From positions 62,001-126,000 of the forward strand of contig CASEBK010000031.1 of NCBI GenBank assembly GCA_949286115.1: a DNA stretch of 64,000 nucleotides. Direction: 5' to 3'. The notes beneath the pieces are model-generated. The model made no database searches and had not been told where the DNA came from. It saw only the letters and a program-made list of their open reading frames with translations. The position numbers were made by a program, and so were the translations under genes. Positions 1-9,370 of this stretch are shown in pieces. Numbering within the stretch: the stretch's first letter is position 1; every line of letters starts with the position of its first letter. Origin of the DNA: an uncultured Veillonellaceae bacterium (GTDB taxonomy: Bacteria; Bacillota; Negativicutes; Veillonellales; Dialisteraceae).

Positions 1-3000
1 TTCCGGATGGTCTCCAGATCTTCGATAGCCTCCCGCGTGGCCCATCCCGATCCGGCCACGTCCTCCAACGTGGACAGGTAGAAATGTGCTGCCTCGTGGA
101 TCACTGTGGACTGGTCCGCCGCATCGAAGAGGTGGATCACGTTCTCTCCGGCATTGTAGGCTCCGCGGTACTGACTGCGCGCCGCTTCCTGATTGAACCG
201 GTCAATGATCGCCACGGCCTGATCATCGAAGACGACGAAGCAGCGGCCGTCTCGCCTCCCCTCATAGGTAATTCCCTTGATCCCGTGTTTGTTCAAATAC
301 AAGGATGCCTCGCGTGCCCCCGCGCCTCTTCCCGCTGTCAGTGTTCTTCCAAGGCATTCATATGCGCTCTCTCCTGTTATCTTCGTTTCCGCTGCAAATG
401 CCTTCATCGGATCTTCTTTCGCTTTCCTGATTTTCCTTGTTTTTCGATCGAAACCCTCCCGGAAATACAATTTATGCCAAAATGTTTCCTGCTCGTCTTC
501 TGAAAGGTCTTCTATTGCTTTCGTAAACAATTCCAAGACATGATGATCCTGTTCACTCATCGTCTTCTGTTCATCCAGCAGAACATCATTTTCTGGTATT
601 TCTACCTTGAACAGCGTAGAACTCTTTTTTGCGCGGAAGTCTCCGATTCTCAGCAAAGCAATAGCTCCATTCAGCCATTCCCTATATCTGTTTGCCGGTG
701 GTGTTTCCTTCCCCTTGATTCTGTCTACACTTTTCTGAATATCTTCTATAGCTGCCTGTATGCTCCCTTTTTCCATGAACTTGTCAATCGCAAGACTCTC
801 TGGATCGCCATATGCAAAAGTGATATCCCCCGACGTCCAATCGCCCTCTTCATTCAGATGGTATTCCTTCCCGTTATAAATGACCGAGTCCGTGTCGGCT
901 CTTAAAACTTCTTTGTATGCTTGCGATATTTCCCGGTTTTTTGCAAAATACAGTCCCCATCCATGGGCGGCGTTTCCTTCCCCGCTTCCGATTTTTCCGA
1001 GGTCGAATTGGTCGAAAGAATATGGACTCCCGTGCCATGCGGTCTGGAAGTATACCTTCGCCCGCGTCGCGGCGCGCTGTGTTTTCTCCTGCCGGTCTCC
1101 GTCCTTCTCCGGATCGTACCGCACGATGGACAGCCCCTGCGACTTGAGGAAATCCGTTACTTCCCGGCTCGTCCCTTTCGGAACGACGGCGGCGGAGAAC
1201 TCGCTGAATCCCACGGCCCGCTGCGGTTTGGCTTCGAAGTAGTCCGTGGTTACTTTCTCTGCCGCTTCAATGGCTTTTATTCCCCATTGAACGGACCCGC
1301 TGTTTGCTGTCACACGGAATCCCGCCTTTTTCATGACCGCAGCGATGGAAGCTGCCGATCTTTTCCCGCTTGCCGCCGCCTTCGCCAGAGCCGCATTCGC
1401 TTCGTCCATAGCGTCCCACGAGTCCCCGTTATAGTCCTTCGCCGCCTCTTTCCTGTATTCTTCCATGGCATTTTTATATGCGCTGTATCCCGGGGCCGTT
1501 TCGTCATCGGCTTCCAGCATATCCCGCATGCTTTTCATATCATCGATCGACGTGAATTTTCTGGCCATGACCGCCAGTACGGCGTTGTCCGTCAGGAATC
1601 CGTCCGTTTCTTTTCCCGCCCCCCGTTTCTTTTTCATGGCGGATACGATGTTTTCAAGCGTAGCTGGTTCCATCTTGTTTCCGATTTTTACATACGGATC
1701 CCCGAAGACTTCGTCCAGCTTCTCCTTCACCCATTCTTTATATCCATCCATATATTTATCCAGCGTTTTTCTCAGTTTTGCCTCGTCAACGATCTGTTCT
1801 TTTGCCTTCCTCACCTCTTCATACAAACGTTCTACCGTCTCCTGCTTCAGGATTTCGTTTTCATCAAAATATTTCTTCCTGTCATATTCTGCTCTCTCAA
1901 GCTCCCTTTCCAAATATTCGGTTCTTCGGCTCGTTTTCATCTTACGTTTCAGGGCCGCTATCCAGTCGTCCATCTTCTCTCCGATCTTTTCGGAGAGCTT
2001 TCTGTAAGCCTCTCCCCCGTATTTCAATGGCTTTCGCCTCGTTTTACTCATAACGGAGAATATTTCCGGATCCCCCAATATGGATTCGTACTCATAAACG
2101 CCTTTATCCTTCATCGGAATCTTTACCGACCGGTTCTTCTCTTCCTCCACATACCGGAGTTTCATCCCCATGCTGCTTTCTGCCGCGCGTTCTGCTCCGT
2201 TCCGGTTTCTGTTTCTGATGTGATACATCATTTCAGAAAGATCTCTGTCTGCTCCGACCTTTTTGAAATATTCCTCCCCGTCTTTTTTGAAGTCCTGCAC
2301 GTTCTTCTCTTTTGGCGCTTTGTATACGATCTCCGGGAATCTCGTCGTATAGGCGTCTCTGCTCCACACGTCGTTTCCGCTCTCCGGTGCCACCATATCC
2401 TTTGTTCCGATGAGTGTGATCTCTCCGAAATTCGCGAAGGGGATGTTTTTCTTTGTAACGGCAAGGGACGGCATGGGAAGGCCGCCCAGCTTTGCCGATG
2501 CCATGAGCTTATCCGCTGTGGTATTGTGATAAACCACAAGGTCTGCATCAGCACGTTCCTCTGCCATCTGTCGGTAGATATTGCCGGACTTGTATATCTT
2601 TGCTTTTTCTGTTACATTTAACGTAGAAGAAGGCGATGTGTGCTCCTCTTCGGCCGCCCTCGAAAGGCGGTCGCTCAGGATTGCATTTACATCGCTTTCT
2701 ATTTTTTTGTATTCTTCTTCCGTAAATACATTGTGGTTCTTATAAGTAAGAACGTCTCCTTTATTGGTTTCCACTGTCACTACTACATACTTTTTCTCCC
2801 CATTAATCATTAAAGCGCCATGAAGGTAATAAAACATCTTCCCGGCGCTTTTTTCTTTTTCACTGGCAGACTCTGTCATTACATTTGCATTCGCGATAAT
2901 TTCTTTCAGACGTTTTACCGCGAAAAGCTTTTCTTTTCTTGCAGCTGTATGGAGCATCTTCTTCCTTCCACTTCCCGTGAAAGCGATGTCCCCATTTTTC

Positions 3001-5903
3001 TTTTCCTCAAAACGAATTTTTCCAAGTATTGCATTATAAGCCGTTCCTCCCTGCAACCGGTTTCTGAAATAGATTTCCGCCTTTTCCCTCAGTTCCTTAA
3101 TATCCGTGTAGGGACCAAACTCGTCCCCTGTGAGTTCCGTCACGTTGAGTTCGTTCCGGTCCAGTTTCTTTCCTTCCGGTGTGGTCTGGAGATAGGCGTC
3201 TTTCCCTGCGGGCTTCTGTCCTGTCTGGATCTTCGCGATGTTCGCGTAGGGAATGTGGTAGGCTTCGTGGAGCGCTTCGGCCATTTTGGCGTAGATGAGG
3301 GCGGAGTCTCTGGCGGCCTGCGCCACGGCCGGATTTCCTCCGGAGAGGGCGCGGAGCGCGGGCACGTAGATCTCGCGGTAGGCGTCGTCGCTCATCTGCG
3401 CGCGGGTGATGAGATCGTCCCGGTCCATCTTGTCCACGTAGACCGTAAGGCCTTCCAGTGTCTCCAGCTTGTTCCTGAGTGCACGGATCTCGTCCCCCGC
3501 TGCCGCGGCTTCGGGATCGTCGGTGTGTTCGATCTCTTCCAGTGCCTCGTCGCACGCGATATCATAAGCGTCCCGGATACCGGGCGCTTTTTTGTTTTCT
3601 TTGTAAAATTTCGAGTACCACCCTTCGTTGACGGATACGCGGCGGCTCTCGTACTGACCTCCTTCGCCCACGATGTCGATGATCCCCACGTTGGAGAGGT
3701 GCGTCCTCTTCCGGTGGTCCTTGATGTAGGCGATCTTGTCTTCCACGTCTGTGAGCTGCGCGATCTGCTCTTTCACGCGGTCGATCGCCCGGCCGAGAGA
3801 TCCTTTCACGTCGTAGATGTCATCGGAGAGTACTTCTTCCATGGCGGCCCGTTCTTCGTTGTTCTCCTGGAAGTCCCGATCGAGGATCGCCTGCGCGGCC
3901 TTCTGCTCCCGCTCGTTCCTTGTTTCCGCCATGGCGTCGCGGGCGGCCTTCATTCTCCGTCTGGCTTCGCGGATATCCGCCAGCGTCCGCCCTCCCTTAT
4001 CGTAGGTGGCGTGGTCGGCGAGGATCTGCGCCGTCCCTTCGGAGACTTCCTGCATGTAAACGCCCGGTTTCAGTTCCAGAGGAGCGCCGCTTGCCACGGC
4101 GTCTGTCACTTCTTTTTCCGTGGCCACGTGTTTATCCACCAGTTCGGACAATGCCGCCCGTCCTTCTTCCGTTTCGGCTGCACTGGCGGCGTCTACATAG
4201 AGCGTGTCTTTCCCGGCCCGGGCCATCTGGTTCTGGATTGTCTCCGCGTAGACTTCCGGGGAACGTTTGTACAGATGATTGCTTTCCCTGTCTTCCACGA
4301 GTTTGACGGTCATGGCTTTTTCGTTTTCCCGCTTGTATTCTTCCACAGCGTCGTGGAGCTCCGGCCCGGTGAGCATCCGAAGCGCTTTATACTGCGCTCC
4401 TCCGCGAAGTCCTGCGCCGGGGAGGGCCATGCCGATCGCCGCGGGCGCGGCCTGCACCATGGCTTCCACGGCGTTCCATAAGATGTCCTTTCCGCTCTTC
4501 GCGTCGTTCCCGAAGACGGTCTCGTCGATATCCGCCACGGCCTGCTGGAGTCCTTCTTCGAGGATCTCCGCTCCGGCGCCCCGGGCGAGCTGCTTTGTCC
4601 CCTGCCATGCGGCGCTTTTCATCATGGCCGCCCGTCCCGCGGTGAGGAGTTTATTCCTTGCCATGGTATTCCTGATGAGCGCTTCGGCGGTCTGCTTCCC
4701 AAATGCCTTCTGTATGGGCCCAAAAACGGCGATTTCCGCCCCGATGGTCTCCATCCCTGCCTGCCACATGGCCTGCGTCCTTGCGCGGGCTATGGCCTCG
4801 TCTTTCGTGTACAGAGCGCGGCCTGTGGCGTCCCGTTTCGTCTTCATGCTCCAGTAGTTCTGCGCCGCCATCTGTTTGTACGAGCCGAGAAAAGTGGACA
4901 TGGCGACGATCCCCAGCCCGGATACAGCGGTTCCCACGGCAAGCGGTACGCCCGCTGCCCCTACGCCTGCAGCGGCCATAGCGCTTCCTGCGGCGGCTCC
5001 CGCTGCTGGAGCATAGCGAAGGACTTCCCGGAGCATCATGGCCCCCTGGGGCCCCATCTTTCCGATGAGCTGGTGCGCCCCGTTGTAGGTGGTCTGTACC
5101 ATGTTGGCCAGGTTCTCCACCGTGGCTCCTACGAAGAGGTCGTTCTTTCCGTAGACGTTCTCATACTGCTGCGACGCCGAGATGAGTGGGCGAAGCCGGG
5201 CTTCCGTTTCCGCATCGGAGAGGGTGCCGTCCATGTTCTGCGCCATGATCATGGAGGATTCGTAGTCTCTGAGACCCTGCCGCCATGCTTCGGCGATGGA
5301 GTTCCCGGCGGTGAGAGAGTAGGCGTCCACCGTGCGGCGGCTGTTCAGCACGTCGTTGTAGTCCCGGAGCGCCATGGAGGCGGCCACGGTGTTCGACGGG
5401 TCCACTTCTGGATAGAGTTCTTTGAGCGTCTTCGGTGTGAAGGGCTTCCCCTGCAGGAAATCCCGGCTCCGCTGCCCCTGATACGCTTTCGCCGCTTCGT
5501 TCAGCAGGTCCGGATCGTCGAGGAGCGCCTGCGGAGAGAGACCCAGGGCTTTCCCCGTCTGGTAGGCCAGCTTCTCCGTGTTCTCATCCGCCTCGCCGCC
5601 GAAGAGGTTTCTCCATACGCCGTTCCACTGCATCTTTACTGCATCCGCTACAGAGGACAGGCTCAGTCCGTTTCCGGCCGGTCCTGCCACCGCTTCTCCC
5701 CTTTCCATCCGCGGAGCAGGCTTCAGTCCTTCGTAGCTTTCAGAGCGCGCCATTTCCGTGGCGCTCATGGGGCGTCCGTTTTCATTCATCAGGATCGGCT
5801 GCGGCATGTCCTGCGGCCCCCGATACGCGCGGAGCGGCGTTTCCCCGCGAAGGGTCCGCACGACGCGGGCCATCCGATCGTTATCGCTTTCAAATTCTGT
5901 CAT
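1..5903 (-). CDS. Large polyvalent protein, partial (ADP-ribosyltransferase-like and metallopeptidase domains)
   Basis: The reading frame starts at 5903 (ATGA overlap with the upstream gene) and is still open at position 1, so at least 1967 codons are present and the C-terminus is missing. I read the frame at several points and it stays in register. Residues about 282-330 are a long Ala/Gly-rich hydrophobic stretch. Residues about 930-1075 resemble the LPD3 nuclease-like domain of phage polyvalent proteins. Residues about 1120-1175 contain a VVYHN...MPSLAVTKK module common in such proteins. Residues about 1300-1400 are charged and probably coiled coil. Residues about 1615-1680 contain TAWHGSPYSFDQFD and HGWGLYFAKN, matching the ART-PolyVal family. 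Residues 1936-1940 are HEAAH, a zincin motif. By position it replaces T7 gp16 and is probably packaged and injected to act on the host; that role is inferred. Confidence 0.88.
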   Translation of the reverse strand, partial: MTEFESDNDRMARVVRTLRGETPLRAYRGPQDMPQPILMNENGRPMSATEMARSESYEGLKPAPRMERGEAVAGPAGNGLSLSSVADAVKMQWNGVWRNLFGGEADENTEKLAYQTGKALGLSPQALLDDPDLLNEAAKAYQGQRSRDFLQGKPFTPKTLKELYPEVDPSNTVAASMALRDYNDVLNSRRTVDAYSLTAGNSIAEAWRQGLRDYESSMIMAQNMDGTLSDAETEARLRPLISASQQYENVYGKNDLFVGATVENLANMVQTTYNGAHQLIGKMGPQGAMMLREVLRYAPAAGAAAGSAMAAAGVGAAGVPLAVGTAVSGLGIVAMSTFLGSYKQMAAQNYWSMKTKRDATGRALYTKDEAIARARTQAMWQAGMETIGAEIAVFGPIQKAFGKQTAEALIRNTMARNKLLTAGRAAMMKSAAWQGTKQLARGAGAEILEEGLQQAVADIDETVFGNDAKSGKDILWNAVEAMVQAAPAAIGMALPGAGLRGGAQYKALRMLTGPELHDAVEEYKRENEKAMTVKLVEDRESNHLYKRSPEVYAETIQNQMARAGKDTLYVDAASAAETEEGRAALSELVDKHVATEKEVTDAVASGAPLELKPGVYMQEVSEGTAQILADHATYDKGGRTLADIREARRRMKAARDAMAETRNEREQKAAQAILDRDFQENNEERAAMEEVLSDDIYDVKGSLGRAIDRVKEQIAQLTDVEDKIAYIKDHRKRTHLSNVGIIDIVGEGGQYESRRVSVNEGWYSKFYKENKKAPGIRDAYDIACDEALEEIEHTDDPEAAAAGDEIRALRNKLETLEGLTVYVDKMDRDDLITRAQMSDDAYREIYVPALRALSGGNPAVAQAARDSALIYAKMAEALHEAYHIPYANIAKIQTGQKPAGKDAYLQTTPEGKKLDRNELNVTELTGDEFGPYTDIKELREKAEIYFRNRLQGGTAYNAILGKIRFEEKKNGDIAFTGSGRKKMLHTAARKEKLFAVKRLKEIIANANVMTESASEKEKSAGKMFYYLHGALMINGEKKYVVVTVETNKGDVLTYKNHNVFTEEEYKKIESDVNAILSDRLSRAAEEEHTSPSSTLNVTEKAKIYKSGNIYRQMAEERADADLVVYHNTTADKLMASAKLGGLPMPSLAVTKKNIPFANFGEITLIGTKDMVAPESGNDVWSRDAYTTRFPEIVYKAPKEKNVQDFKKDGEEYFKKVGADRDLSEMMYHIRNRNRNGAERAAESSMGMKLRYVEEEKNRSVKIPMKDKGVYEYESILGDPEIFSVMSKTRRKPLKYGGEAYRKLSEKIGEKMDDWIAALKRKMKTSRRTEYLERELERAEYDRKKYFDENEILKQETVERLYEEVRKAKEQIVDEAKLRKTLDKYMDGYKEWVKEKLDEVFGDPYVKIGNKMEPATLENIVSAMKKKRGAGKETDGFLTDNAVLAVMARKFTSIDDMKSMRDMLEADDETAPGYSAYKNAMEEYRKEAAKDYNGDSWDAMDEANAALAKAAASGKRSAASIAAVMKKAGFRVTANSGSVQWGIKAIEAAEKVTTDYFEAKPQRAVGFSEFSAAVVPKGTSREVTDFLKSQGLSIVRYDPEKDGDRQEKTQRAATRAKVYFQTAWHGSPYSFDQFDLGKIGSGEGNAAHGWGLYFAKNREISQAYKEVLRADTDSVIYNGKEYHLNEEGDWTSGDITFAYGDPESLAIDKFMEKGSIQAAIEDIQKSVDRIKGKETPPANRYREWLNGAIALLRIGDFRAKKSSTLFKVEIPENDVLLDEQKTMSEQDHHVLELFTKAIEDLSEDEQETFWHKLYFREGFDRKTRKIRKAKEDPMKAFAAETKITGESAYECLGRTLTAGRGAGAREASLYLNKHGIKGITYEGRRDGRCFVVFDDQAVAIIDRFNQEAARSQYRGAYNAGENVIHLFDAADQSTVIHEAAHFYLSTLEDVAGSGWATREAIEDLETIR

Positions 5904-8113
5904 GACATCATCCCGTTCTGTCTCTGGAAAAACAAGTTGTCTTCGGTGATCTGCCCCTTCATGAGGCGGTCCAGTTCATACACGTGCACGTCGTAGGAGC
6001 TTCCGTCATTGAAGTAGACGGTCCGGTAGTTCGGATCGTCTGTGGGAGTGACGGCTCGTATGCCCCGGATGCGGAGATCCGCCGCAGATACGGTCTCTTC
6101 TCCGGTGTTGATGTTCTTCGTGAGATTTTTCTTCAGCATGGACCTGAGCTCCTGCTGCGACGGCCACCGTTTGTTTTCGGCGTAGTACTCGCCCGCTTCC
6201 TGCTTCGTCATTTCCTGCGCTGTCCCCCACTGTGTCTGGTCGATCTGATTCGATGCCCCGTACATCTCTTTGGAGATCTCGTCTTTTCCCGCCATGATCT
6301 CCACGCCTTTCCCGTTCATTTGGTCGGCGAGTTTGTCTACGAGAGCCTGGAATTGTTCGGCAGAGATGATCATCCCCGAGTCCTGCACGGCTTTCCCCAG
6401 TTCGTCTATACTTCGGATGTCTCCGCCGGAGATCATCGCCTTCAGCCGGAAGATCTCGTCATTGGAGGCCTTTCCTGCGCCCCCGCTGCCCCGGCTCTGT
6501 CCGGTGGCCGCCGCGGTCTGCACGTCTTTCAGGGATTCGTGGAGCACGTAGTATTGCGCCATGTCCGTGAGTTCCGGCCGGAGGCGCGCCGCGTCTTCCA
6601 CATAGGATAGGATCTCCGCATTCCCCGCTCCGGCGTCTTTCATCTTCGCCACGTTGAGAGAAAGCTGGTTCCATGAGGACTGTTCTTTCTCCTTCTTCGT
6701 CTTTTTCGCGTCGTCAAATTCCTTGAGGAAGGCGTTTTTATACTGCTCTTCCCATGCCTCCTGCTCTTCCGGCGTTCCAGCCGCCCCACTGTATTCCTTT
6801 GCGAGTCCCTCCACGGAGGCGGCGTAGGCGTTCTCATCGTCGGTGTAGTAGCCGTGCTTCTTCATGAGGCGCGCCACGTCTCCCGCGCTTCTGCACGCCT
6901 GGAGCTCGTCTTTCGAGCAGTTCTGAAGGAGCCACTCTGCGTAGGCATGGCCCGAGTCTTCCGGCGTGTCGTACACCTGGAAGCGGTCTTCCGTGCTGTA
7001 TCGGTTTCCGTTCTCGTCCACTTCTTCGGTCTGGAAGGTCTGATACCGTCCCTGTCCGGTCCACTTGTACCCGAAGTAGTTATTTCCCGGCGCGGCGGCT
7101 CCCCGGCCGGATTCGTGTGCGGCCACGGCGGTCCCCCACGAGGGGTCCCATCCTTCGATGCCTGCGGCGGCCATATCCTTCGCCACGGCGTTCCCAATCG
7201 CCCCGAGAGCGGTCCCGTCTGCTTTGTTCGGCGCCCGGTACGGGTGGTCTTTCCCGAAGCGCTCCCACGCCTCCTCCGGTGATAGGGTGAGGGCGTCCTG
7301 GTGGGCGGCGAGCCATTCTTTCGCCCCTTCTTTCGTGGTCTTCGCCAGCCCTTTTCCGCGGGCGAAGGCTTCGTATTTCTGAAGCGTCGCCTCGTCGGCT
7401 CCCTTTTCCCGGAGCTTCGGCGTGAGGTCCAATATGTCTTCGGCGCTTCCGGTCTCCGCCATCTGTGATAGCGTCCCTTCCGCCATGTTGTTCAGCACAC
7501 CTTTCATCGCGTTGTCTATGGCTGCCGGATCCATGCCTAGAGAGGCGTAATTGGCCCGCATGCGGCCGTCCATCGAGTCGTAGAGGGTCATAAACTCCGT
7601 CGGGCTCTGGAGGATCTCGTTCTTTGTATTGTCCGCGTCGGCCACGCGCTGGCTCTCCGCATAGGTCTCTCTCCCTGTCCGCTGAAGCACGTTGATCTTC
7701 GTCAGGGTGGAATTGACGTTCGGGTCCGCTTCTTTTCGAAAGAGTTCGTTTTCCAGCCCGCTCCCGATGCCGTATCGCTTCATCACGTCGCTTCGGATCT
7801 TCTGCTCCGCGGCCGTGTAGGCGTCCTGCAGACCTTCGGCCGCTTTCCCCTGCATGGTGTAGGCGAGGCCGTTCGTCTCGTCGTACATGAGCGTGTTGAT
7901 CTGGCGCTTGTAGTCGTTCAGGGCGTCCTGCACGTTGTCGTAGATCCGCTTCTTCCCGATATCGTCGAGAGTGGCGATAGCAAAGCCGAGGGACCGGTTC
8001 ATCTGTTCGGCCCCGGTTTGGCTCGCCCCGTAGGCCGCCGGATCGTCCGCCGGGTTCACGTGCGCCCGGAGGGTGTTCCGGTTGACGCCCGGTGTGAATT
8101 GGGTAAGTTTCAT
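5900..8113 (-). CDS. Internal virion protein with glucosaminidase (GH73-like) domain
   Basis: About 737 residues from the start MKLTQFTPGV, chosen because it follows the stop of the upstream gene closely (TAAAATG) with GGAG upstream; longer starts would read into that gene. The N-terminal half is helical and charged. Around residue 333 the motif AAHESG and then NNYFGYKW match FlgJ/GH73 N-acetylglucosaminidases, where the Glu is catalytic. This is the tail-associated muralytic activity that lets a podovirus cross the cell wall. The C-terminal half is acidic, Lys/Glu-rich and probably coiled coil. It lies between the Gp14-like gene and the giant polyvalent protein, so it fills the slot of T7 gp15/gp16 core proteins. 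Which core protein it equals is inferred from order. Confidence 0.82.
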   Translation of the reverse strand: MKLTQFTPGVNRNTLRAHVNPADDPAAYGASQTGAEQMNRSLGFAIATLDDIGKKRIYDNVQDALNDYKRQINTLMYDETNGLAYTMQGKAAEGLQDAYTAAEQKIRSDVMKRYGIGSGLENELFRKEADPNVNSTLTKINVLQRTGRETYAESQRVADADNTKNEILQSPTEFMTLYDSMDGRMRANYASLGMDPAAIDNAMKGVLNNMAEGTLSQMAETGSAEDILDLTPKLREKGADEATLQKYEAFARGKGLAKTTKEGAKEWLAAHQDALTLSPEEAWERFGKDHPYRAPNKADGTALGAIGNAVAKDMAAAGIEGWDPSWGTAVAAHESGRGAAAPGNNYFGYKWTGQGRYQTFQTEEVDENGNRYSTEDRFQVYDTPEDSGHAYAEWLLQNCSKDELQACRSAGDVARLMKKHGYYTDDENAYAASVEGLAKEYSGAAGTPEEQEAWEEQYKNAFLKEFDDAKKTKKEKEQSSWNQLSLNVAKMKDAGAGNAEILSYVEDAARLRPELTDMAQYYVLHESLKDVQTAAATGQSRGSGGAGKASNDEIFRLKAMISGGDIRSIDELGKAVQDSGMIISAEQFQALVDKLADQMNGKGVEIMAGKDEISKEMYGASNQIDQTQWGTAQEMTKQEAGEYYAENKRWPSQQELRSMLKKNLTKNINTGEETVSAADLRIRGIRAVTPTDDPNYRTVYFNDGSSYDVHVYELDRLMKGQITEDNLFFQRQNGMMS

Positions 8114-8114
8114 T

Positions 8115-8876
8115 TTATCTGCTCCACGGGTTCTTGAATGCGTAGATGGAATTTCTGTTCGAGAGCCTGGACGGGTTCCATACCTTTGTCCCCGTTGTCG
8201 CCGCAAAGTTGTTCAGCAGATTATTCCCCGCCCGCTGCGCCGCGTTCTGGTAGGCGAAGGTGGGCGTTGTGTACCCCAAGCTGCCCCCTACCGTCCCGGT
8301 AAAGCCGCTGTTCATCTTGTCCATGAGGTTTCCCCCTGCTGAGGCGCTCTTTCCCGAAGAGAATGGGTTCCCGTAGGTGTTGTAGATCCCGTACATGCCT
8401 ATGGCCGTATTGATGAGAGTGGAGAGGCCCGCCTTCTTAGACTGGCTTCTCGTATTGGCCGCCGCGGCGCGGGCCTGCCTCCCCTGATTGATGTAATTCA
8501 CCTGGTTGGCCCACGCGGTAAGGGCGTCGTTTCTCTGGTTGGACAAAAGGTCCATGCTGTCCTGTCTGTACTGGTCAATGGCGGCTGTTCCCGCGTCCAG
8601 CACGCTTCCCCCGCCTGTGAGGCCGGACGCCCCGGCGCTGGCCGCCTGCTGGCCGAGGATGAGCCGCTTCCTGTCGTCGAGGCGTTTCTGCTGCTGCGCG
8701 TAGTTGTCCGCCACCTGTTCCCGCTGCCGGTCGGCGATCCTGGCGTTCTGCTCCGCTGCCTGCGCCTGCGCGTCGTAGGCCGCCGCCTGCGCCTTATACT
8801 GGCTCTGCTGCGTTCTGTACTGTCCATAACCCTGAAGCGCCGTAAGGCCCATCAGAGCTGCGCTCACTCCGCACAT
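8115..8876 (-). CDS. Internal virion protein, Gp14-like
   Basis: 253 residues. It opens with a short hydrophobic MCGVSAALMGLTALQGYGQY segment, then a long Gln/Ala-rich helix (residues about 20-75) and a Gly-rich linker, which is the typical layout of T7 gp14-family internal core proteins that form the outer-membrane pore during ejection. A further hydrophobic stretch near residues 150-165 (STLINTAIGMYGIYNTYG) fits membrane insertion. The start has GAGGG eight bases upstream. It overlaps the Gp13-like gene by 13 bases and is followed within two bases by the glucosaminidase protein, so the three are translated as one unit. Family membership rests on composition, motif style and gene order. Confidence 0.75.
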   Translation of the reverse strand: MCGVSAALMGLTALQGYGQYRTQQSQYKAQAAAYDAQAQAAEQNARIADRQREQVADNYAQQQKRLDDRKRLILGQQAASAGASGLTGGGSVLDAGTAAIDQYRQDSMDLLSNQRNDALTAWANQVNYINQGRQARAAAANTRSQSKKAGLSTLINTAIGMYGIYNTYGNPFSSGKSASAGGNLMDKMNSGFTGTVGGSLGYTTPTFAYQNAAQRAGNNLLNNFAATTGTKVWNPSRLSNRNSIYAFKNPWSR

Positions 8877-9370
8877 GGTTCCCTCCTGATCTCAAAATGC
8901 ACGAGTTCTTCCCCGTTCCACTGTTCGCGGAAGAGCTCCGTCTTTAGGCCCGGTATCCTGTCCGTCCCCCGGATATATCGTACGGCCTTTGTGTTCTCCG
9001 CGGAGATCCAGTTCGTGAGAGGGCCGTATTTCATGACCGACTTTCTGATGAAGTCATAGCCCACGGCCACGAGGGCTTTCCGGCTCCCCTTGACGGCTTC
9101 CGCAGCGAGCATCCACACGAGGTTCTTTTTCCCCTGCACGATGCCGTACACACAGAGGAGCGTTCCATCTCTTCGCGCTTCCCAGCACTCGGCGGACCGC
9201 TCGATGCTCTCTTTCACGTCGTCGTATGGATCCTGCCCGAAGAGCGCTTCTTCCGCCGCGTCTTCGGCGCGCATGTCTTCCGTGAGTTCTTCTGCCAGCT
9301 TCGCCGCGTCTTCTTTCCGCACCGGCCGGACTGCAACGTCATACACGGCCGCCCTCAGTTCTTCACGCAT
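8864..9370 (-). CDS. Gp13-like internal virion protein (GNAT-like fold, DUF2833 type)
   Basis: 168 residues. The sequence has the pattern of phage Gp13/DUF2833 proteins, which look like degenerate GNAT acetyltransferases: an N-terminal VRPVRKEDAAKLAEEL strand-helix, a central LLCVYGIVQGKKNLVWMLA beta pair, and a C-terminal NTKAVRYIRG helix. In T7 gp13 is needed for assembly of the internal core rather than for acetylation; enzymatic activity here is unlikely but not excluded. It sits between the tail nozzle and the Gp14-like gene with short overlaps at both ends, the normal T7-like order. A GGGAGG ribosome site lies nine bases before the start. Confidence 0.75.
   Translation of the reverse strand: MREELRAAVYDVAVRPVRKEDAAKLAEELTEDMRAEDAAEEALFGQDPYDDVKESIERSAECWEARRDGTLLCVYGIVQGKKNLVWMLAAEAVKGSRKALVAVGYDFIRKSVMKYGPLTNWISAENTKAVRYIRGTDRIPGLKTELFREQWNGEELVHFEIRREPCAE

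Noticed and set aside
921-2621. Long plus-strand open frame opposite the polyvalent protein
   Set aside because: Its translation is low-quality (rich in Arg, Phe, His), it has no ribosome site, and it is the complement of a clear phage gene.
3261-3300. A second HExxH-like string (HEAYH) in the polyvalent protein
   Set aside because: It lies in a charged helical segment without the flanking pattern of zincins; treated as chance. The HEAAH near position 100 has a fitting context (VIHEAAHFYL).
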